Shown: positions 29,270 to 39,138, counted from the first letter of the stretch. The stretch: 64,000 nucleotides of DNA from Chaetoceros tenuissimus (GCA_021927905.1 BLLK01000056.1:186001-250000); one strand, 5' to 3'. The notes: generated by a model not told the origin, from the letters alone. Numbers and translations: made by a program.

Positions 29270-30127
29270 CTATTTATCACGAATACTATTGTAAAATCTC
29301 ATGGACCAAGCATCATATCCTTCCAAAATGACAAATGCTACAAGAATATATCTTTTTCCGCTTGTAATCGCATGTCCACCATGAAGCACACCACTCGCAT
29401 GTGAAACCATTTGCCCCTCATCAATTTTGACTGCATCATTTAATGAATTGAACCAGGTCCCTCCACCTTCAAATTCATGCGCTGGATTGAGAGCAATGTT
29501 AAAACTCAATACAGATCCATCCCTATGAGGTTTCAATTCACTTTGACCTCCTTCTGCATCATATTTGACTAGAAATCCATCCGCTACTCGCAGTTTAAAT
29601 GGAGCATCACCAGGTGGTAAGAACTCTTGAAATTGCGTTCTCAGTAAAGGATAGACACGTTCCACTAGCGTCCGCTTGAGAAAACGTAACGTATTTGGCA
29701 ATTCCACAAGAGGTATATCAGTCGTAGGATAATTTCCATGACGATTGGTGGTCCATCCCATTTGATCAGCTATATACTCTGCCTCTTGTACGATATATTG
29801 ACATTCTTGAGTAGAAAACACTTGATTCTTTGTTTTATGAAGTAAATGACCGGATTTGTACGGAATTTGCGATTCGTAATCTTGGCATGTATATGTTTGT
29901 TCTTGAATAGCGACTATTGTTGAGCCATCTGATGATGACATATCTTCTTCCGTGAGAATGAATGGCATCTTGGATTCTCTGTATCCTGGAATATGAAGCT
30001 CGCTCACTTTGAGTGCTGTTGTGGTTTGTGACATGCTACTATGAGACGATGACGATATCGTCGCTCCTCTTGAAACAAGAAACGCAGTTGTGCTTCCAAG
30101 TTGAAGCAAAGCTGGAAATAATTTCAT
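29270..30127 (-). CDS. 2OG-Fe(II) oxygenase (prolyl-4-hydroxylase-like), probably plastid or secretory
   Basis: 285 aa from the ATG at 30127. The frame is open to an ATG at 30259, but the internal start gives a proper signal peptide (MKLFPALLQLGSTTA-FLVSRG) with the A-F junction typical of diatom plastid presequences, so it is preferred. The catalytic domain is clear: LRVADGFLVKYDAEGGQSEL, HRDGSVLSFNIAL (iron His-x-Asp), EFEGGGTWFNS, GVLHGGHAITSGKRYILVAF (distal His and the 2OG-binding Arg). The family hydroxylates prolyl or other residues or small molecules. The substrate is unknown. It is the second 2OG-type hydroxylase in this window with plastid-like targeting. Confidence 0.86.
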   Translation of the reverse strand: MKLFPALLQLGSTTAFLVSRGATISSSSHSSMSQTTTALKVSELHIPGYRESKMPFILTEEDMSSSDGSTIVAIQEQTYTCQDYESQIPYKSGHLLHKTKNQVFSTQECQYIVQEAEYIADQMGWTTNRHGNYPTTDIPLVELPNTLRFLKRTLVERVYPLLRTQFQEFLPPGDAPFKLRVADGFLVKYDAEGGQSELKPHRDGSVLSFNIALNPAHEFEGGGTWFNSLNDAVKIDEGQMVSHASGVLHGGHAITSGKRYILVAFVILEGYDAWSMRFYNSIRDK

Positions 30128-30507
30128 GATTCTCTCTTTTCTTTCACAGTTTCGTCTTGGTGACTCTTTTCTTCTAATTGGTGAGATATTGCCTTTGGTT
30201 TCACAAATTTGTTTAGGTGTAATTTGTGCTACTAGTAGTGTGAGTTTTGTCATCCTCATTATTATTACGTATTGAAGGAGAGCGAGAAAGATGGAAAGAT
30301 GAATGAGATGACGTTTGTTTCAAAGCCCAAGCCAAAGTGGATTACACAGCTAAAATATCCAGAAAAATGAAGCATCCCCTTTCCAGAGGTGATATTGAGA
30401 AGGCCTTCTCTGTCCTCCCGTATCTTTTTTAACTTCACCGTTCACCGATCACCTAGACTACTACATAGATACAATATTGACACTTTTCCAAAAAGAATAA
30501 GAAAGAT
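30128..30507. other. Divergent intergenic region
   Basis: About 380 bp shared by two divergent genes. Promoters presumed; nothing distinctive seen. If the upstream ATG at 30259 is used, the first 130 bp belong to the oxygenase gene. Confidence 0.35.
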
Positions 30508-31587
30508 ATGAAGCTGAAATCTTTTGCAACTTTTCATCTTGTACTCCTAAATGGACTTTGCTCTCTTCCTGCCTCATCACAAGAGTATCCATGTCCACCT
30601 CCAGGAGCGGAAGCGCTCGTCGACGGAGAAAACTTAGTTGAGAACTGCAAATGTTTTTATGCTCTAGCAGCAGCTCAAAAACAAGATCAAAGCGATACCC
30701 CTACTCAAATCAAAGAACATACAGTCATGCACTATGCACCAGCTGGGAAGTACTATGGACCAGATGGTATCACCGAGTATCTAAGTGCTCTCTCAGGCGA
30801 TCACGTTACAGCGACTACTCAAATAGGACCTTCGATTCCAGGATATGTTCGTAGTATCGGTAATGGTCAGTGCCACACTTTGACTGCCGAGAGTCAAAAC
30901 ATGCATTTGAATCCATATCATACTGTCAATAATACTGAAGCTTGTGCCTCAATGACTGTAGGTGTAAGGGTTACATTCAACATTACAGATGATCCATTTG
31001 AACCGATTGATGTTCAGAGTTATGAAATTTGGACACCAAACTTGTTTGTGACGGAGATGTTTTCACTTTTCTCAAGATCAGAAGCTTCGGCTGAATATAT
31101 ATGTGACAAGATTTTGAATGTATGTGGAGATTATGAGAATGGAAAGAGTGATAGCTGGGATTATAGTATGAAAAATGGTAGAAGTGAAGGAGGGGTCCGA
31201 GGCTTGAAGAAATCCAAAAGTGCAAAGGCTAGCAAGAGTGCAAAGATGAATGAAAAGATGAAAAACTGCGTAAAACAAGCGATTGCATTGCCGGATGTAA
31301 CAATAGGTGCAGATGGTGTTACAGGTTTTATTGATGGTAATTCTAGGGCTTGTAGAATCTTACATGGCTTCATGGCAAAGAATAATCAACACCATTGTCC
31401 ACATGTATCATTCGATCCAGAAGTAGATGCCGACGGAAAGATTAAATGCAACGAAAGTGCGGGCATTCTACATACAGATGTCTTTACACAGGAAGACATT
31501 GCCTTCTTCATTCTCATGGGTCAAGCCGCATTTGGTTTTGATGAGGTTGGAGGTAGAATGACGTACGAACCTTGTTCAGTAGTTTGA
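30508..31587 (+). CDS. Secreted cysteine-containing protein with Lys/Ser patch, unknown function
   Basis: 359 aa. Signal peptide (residues 1-24, cleavage near SLPASS-QE). The mature part begins EYPCPPPGAEAL and has a domain of about 160 aa with NCKCFYALAAAQKQ, MHYAPAGKYYGPDGITEYLS and SYEIWTPNLFV. That run has some feel of an NTF2/SnoaL-like alpha+beta fold, but I do not trust it. A basic Lys/Ser/Ala stretch (KKSKSAKASKSAKMNEKMK) follows; Lys/Ser repeats of this kind occur in diatom silica-associated proteins (silaffins, cingulins), so cell-wall association is possible but unproven. The C-terminal 100 aa contain further Cys (RACRILHG, HHCPHV, IKCNES). Confidence 0.7.
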   Translation: MKLKSFATFHLVLLNGLCSLPASSQEYPCPPPGAEALVDGENLVENCKCFYALAAAQKQDQSDTPTQIKEHTVMHYAPAGKYYGPDGITEYLSALSGDHVTATTQIGPSIPGYVRSIGNGQCHTLTAESQNMHLNPYHTVNNTEACASMTVGVRVTFNITDDPFEPIDVQSYEIWTPNLFVTEMFSLFSRSEASAEYICDKILNVCGDYENGKSDSWDYSMKNGRSEGGVRGLKKSKSAKASKSAKMNEKMKNCVKQAIALPDVTIGADGVTGFIDGNSRACRILHGFMAKNNQHHCPHVSFDPEVDADGKIKCNESAGILHTDVFTQEDIAFFILMGQAAFGFDEVGGRMTYEPCSVV

Positions 31588-31640
31588 TTCACAAGAGAAT
31601 AATAGAAAGATTTTATATAACAACATGTTAAGGGTTGTAG

Positions 31641-34433
31641 TTACTCATGATAGTCGTACTCGTCTGGATAAGTGCGTAACGATCGATAGCAGAATCCAAT
31701 TTTATCACTATATGAAATTGGAGATGTAAACCCTATTGGATTGAATGGTCTCACACACTCCATGTCGTGGATTCTTGCAACTTCTTCGTCTATAATAATA
31801 TTCAGTTTGTGTCCAATTACAATAAAGTAGAATAGAGACAGTATCATCAATGTTACCAATGTGGTCATCTTGGAAGACTCGAACTTTTGTCCACAGATAC
31901 ATATTGTGATATTATCTCCAGTATAGTCCAACAAGAGTATTGGGTGTGATAGAATATATTTCTTTTTAGAACCTGTATTTCTTGGCGATGATAACCATAA
32001 CCCAAACCCTAACCCTAATACTCTTTTTGGCCAATTTACTTTTGGTAAACCTTCCACAATAGTTGGGAGACTTGTGCCTACATTACCAGATTCACCGGAC
32101 GTGTGCACAGTACTTCCCATGGAGACGCAAGTAGATTCTGATGAGCGTAGAGCTGAGGCATCACTTCTCAGATATTGATGAAATGATAGATACACTTGCT
32201 CAGCACATTTATCAGGGTCCCAATCATTTGCCATGTCGACATAGGTCAATCCATCATGAAATACTACGTCATTTTGAGCTCTACCATCAATATCTTTTGG
32301 CATTGGTGGCCACTTCGACGTAAGTTTCACAGGAATAATTAGTTTGCGTTTCGACAAAGCGTACGCTAGCTCTACATAAGAGCAATTGGAATTTTTTGTC
32401 TTTGCACCATAGTCATCGGAACAAACTGCTATCATCGCTTTCATTTTGAAGAGCGCAGCTTTAATTTCACGACTGAAATTCGCACCCAAGTGTGGATCAA
32501 CCATGAATACTTTTAGACCTCCAATCTTTGCTAAAGAGTCATAAAGTTGCCTCGCTTTTCGTTCTGTTTCTCCTCCATCGAATCTGGCAGAAATAAAGAG
32601 TTGAACATCTTCTTTTGTAGGATTCTTGACTCCTCCATAGTCATATTCGTTGATTTCGTTAGCCTCTTCTTCCTGAGTTTCAAAGTTCTTTTCTTCTCTG
32701 GATTCTTCTACCCGTTCGAGTGTAGAACTGTTTTCTGTTGTCCTTCTCTTTTTTCCCTCAAGCTCTTTTCTTGTAGCTTCTCTCTGATCTTGAATCTTTT
32801 TCAAGTTTATATTTTCTAGCGCAGTTCTCATATATCCATCCAAGCGAGCATTAAAATCTGCAGCTCTTTTTCCGTTGCAATCTTTTAAACCCAAAATCTC
32901 TCTATCTCCTTCTACTGCGTGGACAAAATCACTCACTAAAGCATCTTCGTATTCTTTATCTTTCTTATTGGCTTCAAGAGGCGCTTTCATGCATATGATA
33001 TGAAGTGCAGTCCTCAGTTCTGCATTTTGTTTCATAACTAATGCTTTCTTTCCGGTTTGCAGCATTAGGTGTATGACACTTTTACTCTGCCCACTCTTAC
33101 AGGCCACATGCAGTGGTGTGTCTTGGACCCTATTTACATCAAACAAGGATCGAGAGCGTATTTCAATCATTTTTGAGATAACTTCTAGAGGAACCTTGAC
33201 TTCTTTTGACTGTAGGAAATGATGAAAGCAGTTGTTCCCTTGTTTTCCATCCTTCCAAGAAATATAGTGCAGTAATGGGAAGTCTTTGGACTCGAGAAAG
33301 TGAAATGCATTTATTTTGAATTCGCTTCTAATACAAATATCACGTATTTTTTGGATATTCATTGGATGTTGCATCGGAGTTTGAGAGTCTTTGTTTACAA
33401 TATGTTTCCACTCTTTCGGAGCCTCCATGATTAGGGAATTCAAACAAGCCAGGTCCATATGTCCAAAATGTAGTGCAGTGTTCCCATCTCTATTTTGCAT
33501 AATCGCCAGGTCTTTTCCACCAATAGCAAGCATTGCATTAATAGTTTCGAATGAAGCATTCGCAAGAAATGCCTCGTGAAGAGCAGTGTTTTGAAACTCT
33601 TCATTTGTGCACTCTACCAATTCATCAGGAGCCTTTTTTAGAATCTCCTTGATGATGTTGTCATGAATATTCCCTCTACTACCGATATGCAAAACTGTAT
33701 CTCCTTTTTCATTCTGCTTCAACAAATCTATAGAGTTACATCTTTCAATGATTTGATAGGCTAAAGATTCATTCAAAGGTTCCATTTCAAGTGCAAGGTG
33801 CAAAGGCGTATTCCCGTCAACATTCTGTTGTAATAGGTCAATTTCTCGACTCCTTTGGATCAATAATTGTATAATCATCTCACTCAGTTGCGTTTCAATA
33901 GCTATATGAAGACTTGTATTACCTAGATTATCTTGCTTCATCGAGTCAATATCTCTACACATTGCAATGAGTGCAATGATTACTTCTTGGCTTATATCGT
34001 CTATTTTCTTTAGAGCAATATGCAATGGAGTTTCACCATTCACATCTCGTTTCATGAGATCCAATGTTCGACATTTATCCATTAGCAAAGTAGCAATAGA
34101 CTCATTGACAGGATTCGCATTCAAAGCTAGATGCAAAGGTGTTTCACCTCTATCATTCTGTTCAAGGATATGATTCTCATCATTGCTTGAAATCAAGGTT
34201 TGAATCATTTGGTCCATGAGATCAAGTGATGTATCATCATTTGCCATTGCCACTAGATGCAAAGCGTTATTCCCATCTTGATAATTTTGCAATAGTTTTT
34301 CAGAACGCTTCTTTTTCTTGGCCTCGGAATGTTTTTCATGTTGGAGTCTTTCCTTTAGATGTATCCAGTCACGACTTTCGATGGAAGCTACAAGAGACTT
34401 GGAATGTCTCGATGCTTTCGTTGTAGTTGACAT
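31641..34433 (-). CDS. Ankyrin-repeat / TIR-domain / transmembrane protein
   Basis: 930 aa. Residues about 50-535 hold a long ankyrin array with repeated GETPLHLAL, GNTPLHLALE and GNTALHFGHM units (ten or more). A Lys/Glu-rich linker follows. Residues about 605-755 form a TIR domain: DVQLFISARFDGGETERKA (box-1-like strand), LYDSLAKIGGLKVFMVDPHL, MIAVCSDDYGAKTKNSNCSY, VELAYALSKRKLIIPVKL. The Glu at residue 688 (codon 32370-32372), in S-N-C-S-Y-V-E, sits where SARM1-like and plant TIRs have the NAD-cleaving glutamate. A single membrane segment (about 855-878, LVTLMILSLFYFIVIG) and a 55-aa tail follow. The likely role is an innate-sensing or death-type signalling protein, with ankyrins as sensor and TIR as effector or NADase. 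The architecture is uncommon. Confidence 0.87.
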   Translation of the reverse strand: MSTTTKASRHSKSLVASIESRDWIHLKERLQHEKHSEAKKKKRSEKLLQNYQDGNNALHLVAMANDDTSLDLMDQMIQTLISSNDENHILEQNDRGETPLHLALNANPVNESIATLLMDKCRTLDLMKRDVNGETPLHIALKKIDDISQEVIIALIAMCRDIDSMKQDNLGNTSLHIAIETQLSEMIIQLLIQRSREIDLLQQNVDGNTPLHLALEMEPLNESLAYQIIERCNSIDLLKQNEKGDTVLHIGSRGNIHDNIIKEILKKAPDELVECTNEEFQNTALHEAFLANASFETINAMLAIGGKDLAIMQNRDGNTALHFGHMDLACLNSLIMEAPKEWKHIVNKDSQTPMQHPMNIQKIRDICIRSEFKINAFHFLESKDFPLLHYISWKDGKQGNNCFHHFLQSKEVKVPLEVISKMIEIRSRSLFDVNRVQDTPLHVACKSGQSKSVIHLMLQTGKKALVMKQNAELRTALHIICMKAPLEANKKDKEYEDALVSDFVHAVEGDREILGLKDCNGKRAADFNARLDGYMRTALENINLKKIQDQREATRKELEGKKRRTTENSSTLERVEESREEKNFETQEEEANEINEYDYGGVKNPTKEDVQLFISARFDGGETERKARQLYDSLAKIGGLKVFMVDPHLGANFSREIKAALFKMKAMIAVCSDDYGAKTKNSNCSYVELAYALSKRKLIIPVKLTSKWPPMPKDIDGRAQNDVVFHDGLTYVDMANDWDPDKCAEQVYLSFHQYLRSDASALRSSESTCVSMGSTVHTSGESGNVGTSLPTIVEGLPKVNWPKRVLGLGFGLWLSSPRNTGSKKKYILSHPILLLDYTGDNITICICGQKFESSKMTTLVTLMILSLFYFIVIGHKLNIIIDEEVARIHDMECVRPFNPIGFTSPISYSDKIGFCYRSLRTYPDEYDYHE

Positions 34434-34962
34434 TTCTTCAAAGGAGAGTTTGTAGTTTGTTTTGTAGTGTTGTTGTTTTGAAGAATCAATCCAGTAACTC
34501 TTCTTGTGGGAAGAATTTCGATATTCATGTGATGAAAAGAATGAGTCGGTCTGTGTAATCTTGAAATAATGAAGGGGAAGAGAAGCGTACTGCGCAAGAG
34601 CAGAGTGTCATTAGGACAAATCTAGACACATATTTTACTAAAACATGAGTACTACGACATTAGTAATGTCTAAAAAAGATAGGAAGGGAAAGGAAAGTGA
34701 GAAAGATATGTTTAGGCTTGACATCAACCACATCAAATGGTTGTGATGAAAACCTAGCGTGAAATACAATAAATATAATCATGATTGAGGAAACGATTCC
34801 AAAAGCAATCACCACTAATAATAGCGTTGCTTCAGAATCTTCAATCTCTCGTCTATCTTTGTCTTCTTTAGACGTGAAGAGGTAAAAGAAAGTAAGAACC
34901 TTTTTGACTTCTTTGTCAATCTACTAACGAACAAAAGAAAATCCTTAGAAACAACAACAAAT
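34434..34962. other. Divergent intergenic region
   Basis: About 530 bp between the ankyrin-TIR gene and the SGNH-like gene. No gene seen. AAC/ACA-rich leader just upstream of 34963. Confidence 0.35.
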
Positions 34963-36012
34963 ATGCAAACAACAAATATGCAGACGAACGACATGGAGAA
35001 AATAAGTGCCAAAGAATTTTACGCAGAATATCACGGACATAAAGTACAGCACTTGCAACAAATTTACACAAAGCTAAGATCGACATCAGATCAAATCATC
35101 TTTCTCGCTGGAGATTCAAGTCTGGACAATAAATATTGGTTCAACGATCGAAATCCTGCTGTAGGAGTTTATAAAGATATTCTTTCTCCACCAAGTAGTA
35201 TTTGCGATGTCAATTATTGGCTCAATTGCATATCAGAAGAACAAAATAAAAGTCAAAGTAATGCTATGAAAGTATCTGCCATCAATACAGCTGTGGAAGC
35301 AACGACTATTAATGAACGTACGTTTGGTCTATTGCCACAGGATGAATTTATTCGAGATAATATATCATCAAATGACGTACTAATTGTATCCATTGGTGGA
35401 AATGATGTTGCCATGTCTCCTACACCATGTACTATTTTTAGTATGGCTGGGTTACTTTGTCTCCCTAAAGCTTGTGTCGAATATGGTAAAAAATGCTTCA
35501 CATGTCCATGCAATGATTATTGCTTTGGGTGTGGTACATCTACTCTAAGCTGTTTTGGATCATTTCCACCATGTTTGGGATATTTCAATCATTTATTTGG
35601 AACGAGAGTACAAAACTACATCAAGAGACTGGTTGAAAAACAAAAACCGAAAAAGATTTTAGTGTGTATGATTTATTACCCAGATGAAACTGTCACAGAC
35701 TCATGGGCTGGTTCTGCTTTGAAAGCAATGGGGTATGATTCCAATCCTCAAAAGTTACAAATGTTTATACGAAAAATGTTTACAGATGCAACGAGTCAAA
35801 TCAAAATTGAAGGATGTGAAGTGATTCCTGTACCCTTATTTCATGTTTTGGATGGAAAAAATACAAATGACTATTGTTATCGTGTTGAGCCATCGCCAAG
35901 TGGAGGAAAAAAGATGGCAGAGTATCTCTTGAATGTGATTCAAAATCCAAGCTATGATGCATCGCGAGAAAACTATGCTGCTCCTACATCGTTACTGATT
36001 GGTCGATATTAA
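34963..36012 (+). CDS. SGNH/GDSL-like hydrolase-fold protein
   Basis: 349 aa; later ATGs at 34978 and 34993 are alternative starts. The N-terminal strand reads IIFLAGDSSLDNKYWF (block I, G-D-S with the nucleophile Ser). SNDVLIVSIGGNDVAMSP is block III (G-x-N-D, oxyanion hole). A Cys-rich insert (CTIFSMAGLLCL, KKCFTCPCNDYCFGCG) follows. The last conserved block reads YRVEPSPSGGKKMAEYL, where SGNH enzymes usually have D-x-x-H-P-S-x-x-G. Here the catalytic His position is Glu. The fold is likely intact; either the triad is unusual or the protein is not an esterase. No signal peptide seen. Confidence 0.78.
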   Translation: MQTTNMQTNDMEKISAKEFYAEYHGHKVQHLQQIYTKLRSTSDQIIFLAGDSSLDNKYWFNDRNPAVGVYKDILSPPSSICDVNYWLNCISEEQNKSQSNAMKVSAINTAVEATTINERTFGLLPQDEFIRDNISSNDVLIVSIGGNDVAMSPTPCTIFSMAGLLCLPKACVEYGKKCFTCPCNDYCFGCGTSTLSCFGSFPPCLGYFNHLFGTRVQNYIKRLVEKQKPKKILVCMIYYPDETVTDSWAGSALKAMGYDSNPQKLQMFIRKMFTDATSQIKIEGCEVIPVPLFHVLDGKNTNDYCYRVEPSPSGGKKMAEYLLNVIQNPSYDASRENYAAPTSLLIGRY

Positions 36013-36918
36013 AGTGTTAAAGGTAGAATGCGTAAAGACAAGTAGCTTCTACTATTCATACTATTTCAGCCTTGGCAATAAATAGAGACATCGTAAGCAA
36101 TATTTTGAATTTTTAAAAATGGCGTCAAGCTTATGATAAAGAAAATTCTACCAAAGCTTTATTATGACAAGAAGCAATCAAATCAAATGAAAGAACATAG
36201 TTCGAAAGTATCATATCCAAAAACGATGTTGACATTTCTCACTTTTTCTATTTTGAATGAATTCTCTACAAAAACGATTTTCCATATTTACGATTTCACT
36301 TTTTCCTTGGTTCTCTTCTCTTTACCACTGACATGCTGTATATAAATTGCCAGCTCATTGAACCCTCACTCACCACATCATTGAACCCTCACTCAAACCC
36401 TTAGTGGATATTTCTTCCTCTACATGTTGAGAAGGTGAAAAATAGAGAGAAGCATCTAGTTTATATTCATATGACCAAATTGAAAGAGCGCTTGCACTTC
36501 CAAAATAGCATCTGCAAATAACAGCCGGCGCAATAGGAACAAACAGCAAAGTACACACATATGAAAAGATGGTTCTTCCCTTCTCGCGAGAAGGCGAACC
36601 TGAGAACCATCTTTTTTCGATCATTCTGTCCAACCATCTGTCACTTTATCAATTCACACGACAAAGGACGTGTTACAATATATTTTAGGGCTTCTCAGTT
36701 TTAGCAAAACTCAAGAGATGTTCCTTCCTCCGGCTGCTCATTGAAGGAACTTGATTAATGAGTGTTTATCAAGGGTAGCCTAAATTATGAGAGATACTCC
36801 TAAATAATTCAATGGAAAACAATATATCTTTTAATTCTTATATGTAATATCTATCTTAGTTACAACACTTAAGCTAGTAGTTATAATAGCATCACTCGTT
36901 CCATAAGAAATAAATAAC
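36013..36918. other. 0.9-kb intergenic region with a composite hairpin
   Basis: No gene supported; a 70-codon frame at 36133-36345 has no family likeness. A direct repeat of CATTGAACCCTCACTCA lies around 36356 and 36380. The strong composite hairpin at 36564-36615 is listed separately. Confidence 0.4.
36564..36615. other. Composite perfect inverted repeat / hairpin
   Basis: 13-bp arms AAAAGATGGTTCT (36564-36576) and AGAACCATCTTTT (36603-36615) are exact reverse complements. Between them lies a 16-bp perfect palindrome, CCTTCTCGCGAGAAGG (36579-36594). A 52-nt transcript or strand would fold into an almost complete rod. No coding frame explains it. Confidence 0.8.
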
Positions 36919-38262
36919 CTAATGCAACATGGAAACCATGGCAGACAATTTCTCCAACTCTTCCTTTGCTTGTTGATAATTCTTTAAATCATTCGTCAAC
37001 TGTCCTTGTTTGGAATTGATTGGAATACGTTCCATTTCATCAAGAGTCTGTTCTTCCTTGAGGAAATCTGCCAATAATTGTTTTTCATGTGTCGAAAGTG
37101 TGCGTTGTCTAGGTGCTGCAAATGCATCCATACCATCGAGATGATTCAAATTGTTTTGTGGATAGTTTTGAAAGGAGTTCATCATGTTCATATATGGATT
37201 GGAGGAGGAGAAATCTACCCCCATGTAATTCATATTATTCAAGAGTTGCGCTTGAATGCTAGAGTTCATATTGTCAAGAGCTGGATGATGATTCATTGCA
37301 TCTGCCATACTGTTACGAGTTTCTTGTTTCAACCCAGCAGTCAATGGTAATGGTTCGAAGGAAGTAATGTCTTCTTCATTCTTGACATTATTGCTTTTCT
37401 TGGAAGTAACTTCTTCTGAACCATTTTCCGAGACAGTAGCAGGTGTAGCACTGGATGGAGGAAGAGGATGCATGGTATAGAATTTTGGCTCGGTATCTGG
37501 ATTCGCCTTGATTCTACTTCCATTGGAAGAACCAGGAGTAGTTCTCGAAATAGATCTACACAAGAAAGTTTTGGATCTCAAAAAGAGTTCATTGTAGTAT
37601 GCACCATTGTCTGGACCAGATTGAGCAAGTCGACGAAAGCCCCATAGGTTGAGCTGTCTTCTGAAACTTGCCCAATATTTCTGATCAAAGAAACGAGGTA
37701 GGACTTCCTTCTCAAATCTTTTGGGATCATGTGCGACAAAGGCACGGCCGTGTGGTTGCCAGGAAACAATTTTGGCTAGTTCTGGTTCGTGAAGGTCAAT
37801 ATGTTCGAGCATGTTGTAAAGCTTGACTGGGAACGGTACCTTGACACCTCCTTTGGTGCAAATATTCTTTTCTTCATCTGCAACCTTTTCTCCGGAGTAA
37901 TCACGGTAAGGATGATGCTCTTCCTTGGGATCGCGACGAGAAGAAGAGGAACTCTTACTAGAAACAGTTGGCTGGCCTCTCCTGTCTACTTGAAGCCTAG
38001 CTAGGTTTTCAGGGTCAAAGTTAGGATTCAACAGGTCATAGAAATTAGACATGGAATTTAACTGAGGCGTGGAAGTTGGGTTCGTTCCAGCACCATTTTG
38101 AGAAAGAGCATGATCCTGATGCCATGAATGAATATTACCAGCACTATTCTTGAGACTGTTGTAATTGTCTTCTCTAGCCGCTTCATCAAGTTCTGTGAGG
38201 AAGGCTTGAGTATTCATCTGGTGCGAATGCTGTGGATTGGAGTGATTGAAATTATTCATCAT
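36919..38262 (-). CDS. Heat shock transcription factor (HSF) family
   Basis: 447 aa. The winged-helix HSF DNA-binding domain lies at about residues 140-240: VPFPVKLYNMLEHIDLHEPE, then IVSWQPHGRAFVAHDPKRFE, then LPRFFDQKYWASFRRQLNLW (recognition helix) and GFRRLAQSGPDNGAYYNELF. The N-terminus is Asn/His/Ser-rich and disordered. The C-terminal part has Asn/Met-rich stretches (NNMNYMGVDFSS) and a short helix near the end. HSFs are greatly expanded in diatoms and bind nGAAn repeats as trimers. No classic long HR-A/B coiled coil is obvious after the DBD, which is common in diatom HSFs. Confidence 0.94.
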   Translation of the reverse strand: MMNNFNHSNPQHSHQMNTQAFLTELDEAAREDNYNSLKNSAGNIHSWHQDHALSQNGAGTNPTSTPQLNSMSNFYDLLNPNFDPENLARLQVDRRGQPTVSSKSSSSSRRDPKEEHHPYRDYSGEKVADEEKNICTKGGVKVPFPVKLYNMLEHIDLHEPELAKIVSWQPHGRAFVAHDPKRFEKEVLPRFFDQKYWASFRRQLNLWGFRRLAQSGPDNGAYYNELFLRSKTFLCRSISRTTPGSSNGSRIKANPDTEPKFYTMHPLPPSSATPATVSENGSEEVTSKKSNNVKNEEDITSFEPLPLTAGLKQETRNSMADAMNHHPALDNMNSSIQAQLLNNMNYMGVDFSSSNPYMNMMNSFQNYPQNNLNHLDGMDAFAAPRQRTLSTHEKQLLADFLKEEQTLDEMERIPINSKQGQLTNDLKNYQQAKEELEKLSAMVSMLH

Positions 38263-39138
38263 TCTTTAGACTTCTCTGTGATTGTCGTTTTTACTTTTTA
38301 TAAAGAACATGTATTTTCCTAGATGAGTTTCTATGCTTCTCCACTCTCCACAACACATTATTGCATGGAAAAGAAGGGATCGCCTTCGCCTTCCCACTAA
38401 CTAGGGCAGACCTGGGAAAATACTACGTAGTTGAGAAGCCAAAGAGACATAAGAAGTCTTGTTACCGGTAAAATAGTTATTTCTCATAAATGGGAATGAG
38501 AAACGTCGTGTAAAAGATTTATTAGGCCATTTAGTAACGAACCATTCTTTGGTGTGATCAGAAGCATGTCTCTACTTCAAAGCCACTTCAATGTGGAATG
38601 CGTACAAAGTATCCTCAGAGGAATCTACCTATCGTTTTTGTCATTTTGAGTTATTGAATTAGTTGGCTATTTGATATTTTACAAGTGGCTATTGATGCAA
38701 GAACAACAGTTTGTAAGTACGGAATGTATGCAACACCGTTTCTACGAGTATCTCCTTTATTTCTCAGAAAAGATGGAAGAAGAACCAACTTTCCAAAGCA
38801 ACTTGTACTTACGTTAATTTAAAATACTGCAAATATGCATTCTCACTATATTGTCTGTTATCTGATTGAAAGCAAAGACAGTTCCAATATATACACAACG
38901 ACAAGCATGAATCCGTTAAACTAGCTAGAACAAATCAAATTCAATTCAATCAAATATTTTACTTTCATTATTTATTTCAAATGAATTATATTTTTTCTTT
39001 ATATTGATTCATTAATCATTTTATAATAAAATCATACTCCATTCAGGAGAATCCTGTTTATCTAATAGCAATCCAATGTCCATCGCTCACTTTCATTTCC
39101 GCCAGCTAGTTTCTCGAATCAAAAAATCAAATTCGAAT
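38263..39138. other. Intergenic upstream of HSF
   Basis: About 880 bp, the presumed HSF promoter and the 3' flank of the ESSS gene. No clear nGAAnnTTCn heat-shock element was picked out by eye. No gene seen. Confidence 0.35.

Noticed and set aside
31641-34433. Telomeric-looking bases taken as a real chromosome end
   Set aside because: Only about three imperfect units, inside an open frame with genes on both sides.
36133-36345. A 70-codon frame with a hydrophobic end
   Set aside because: AT-rich spacer, codon use like random sequence, no likeness to any family.
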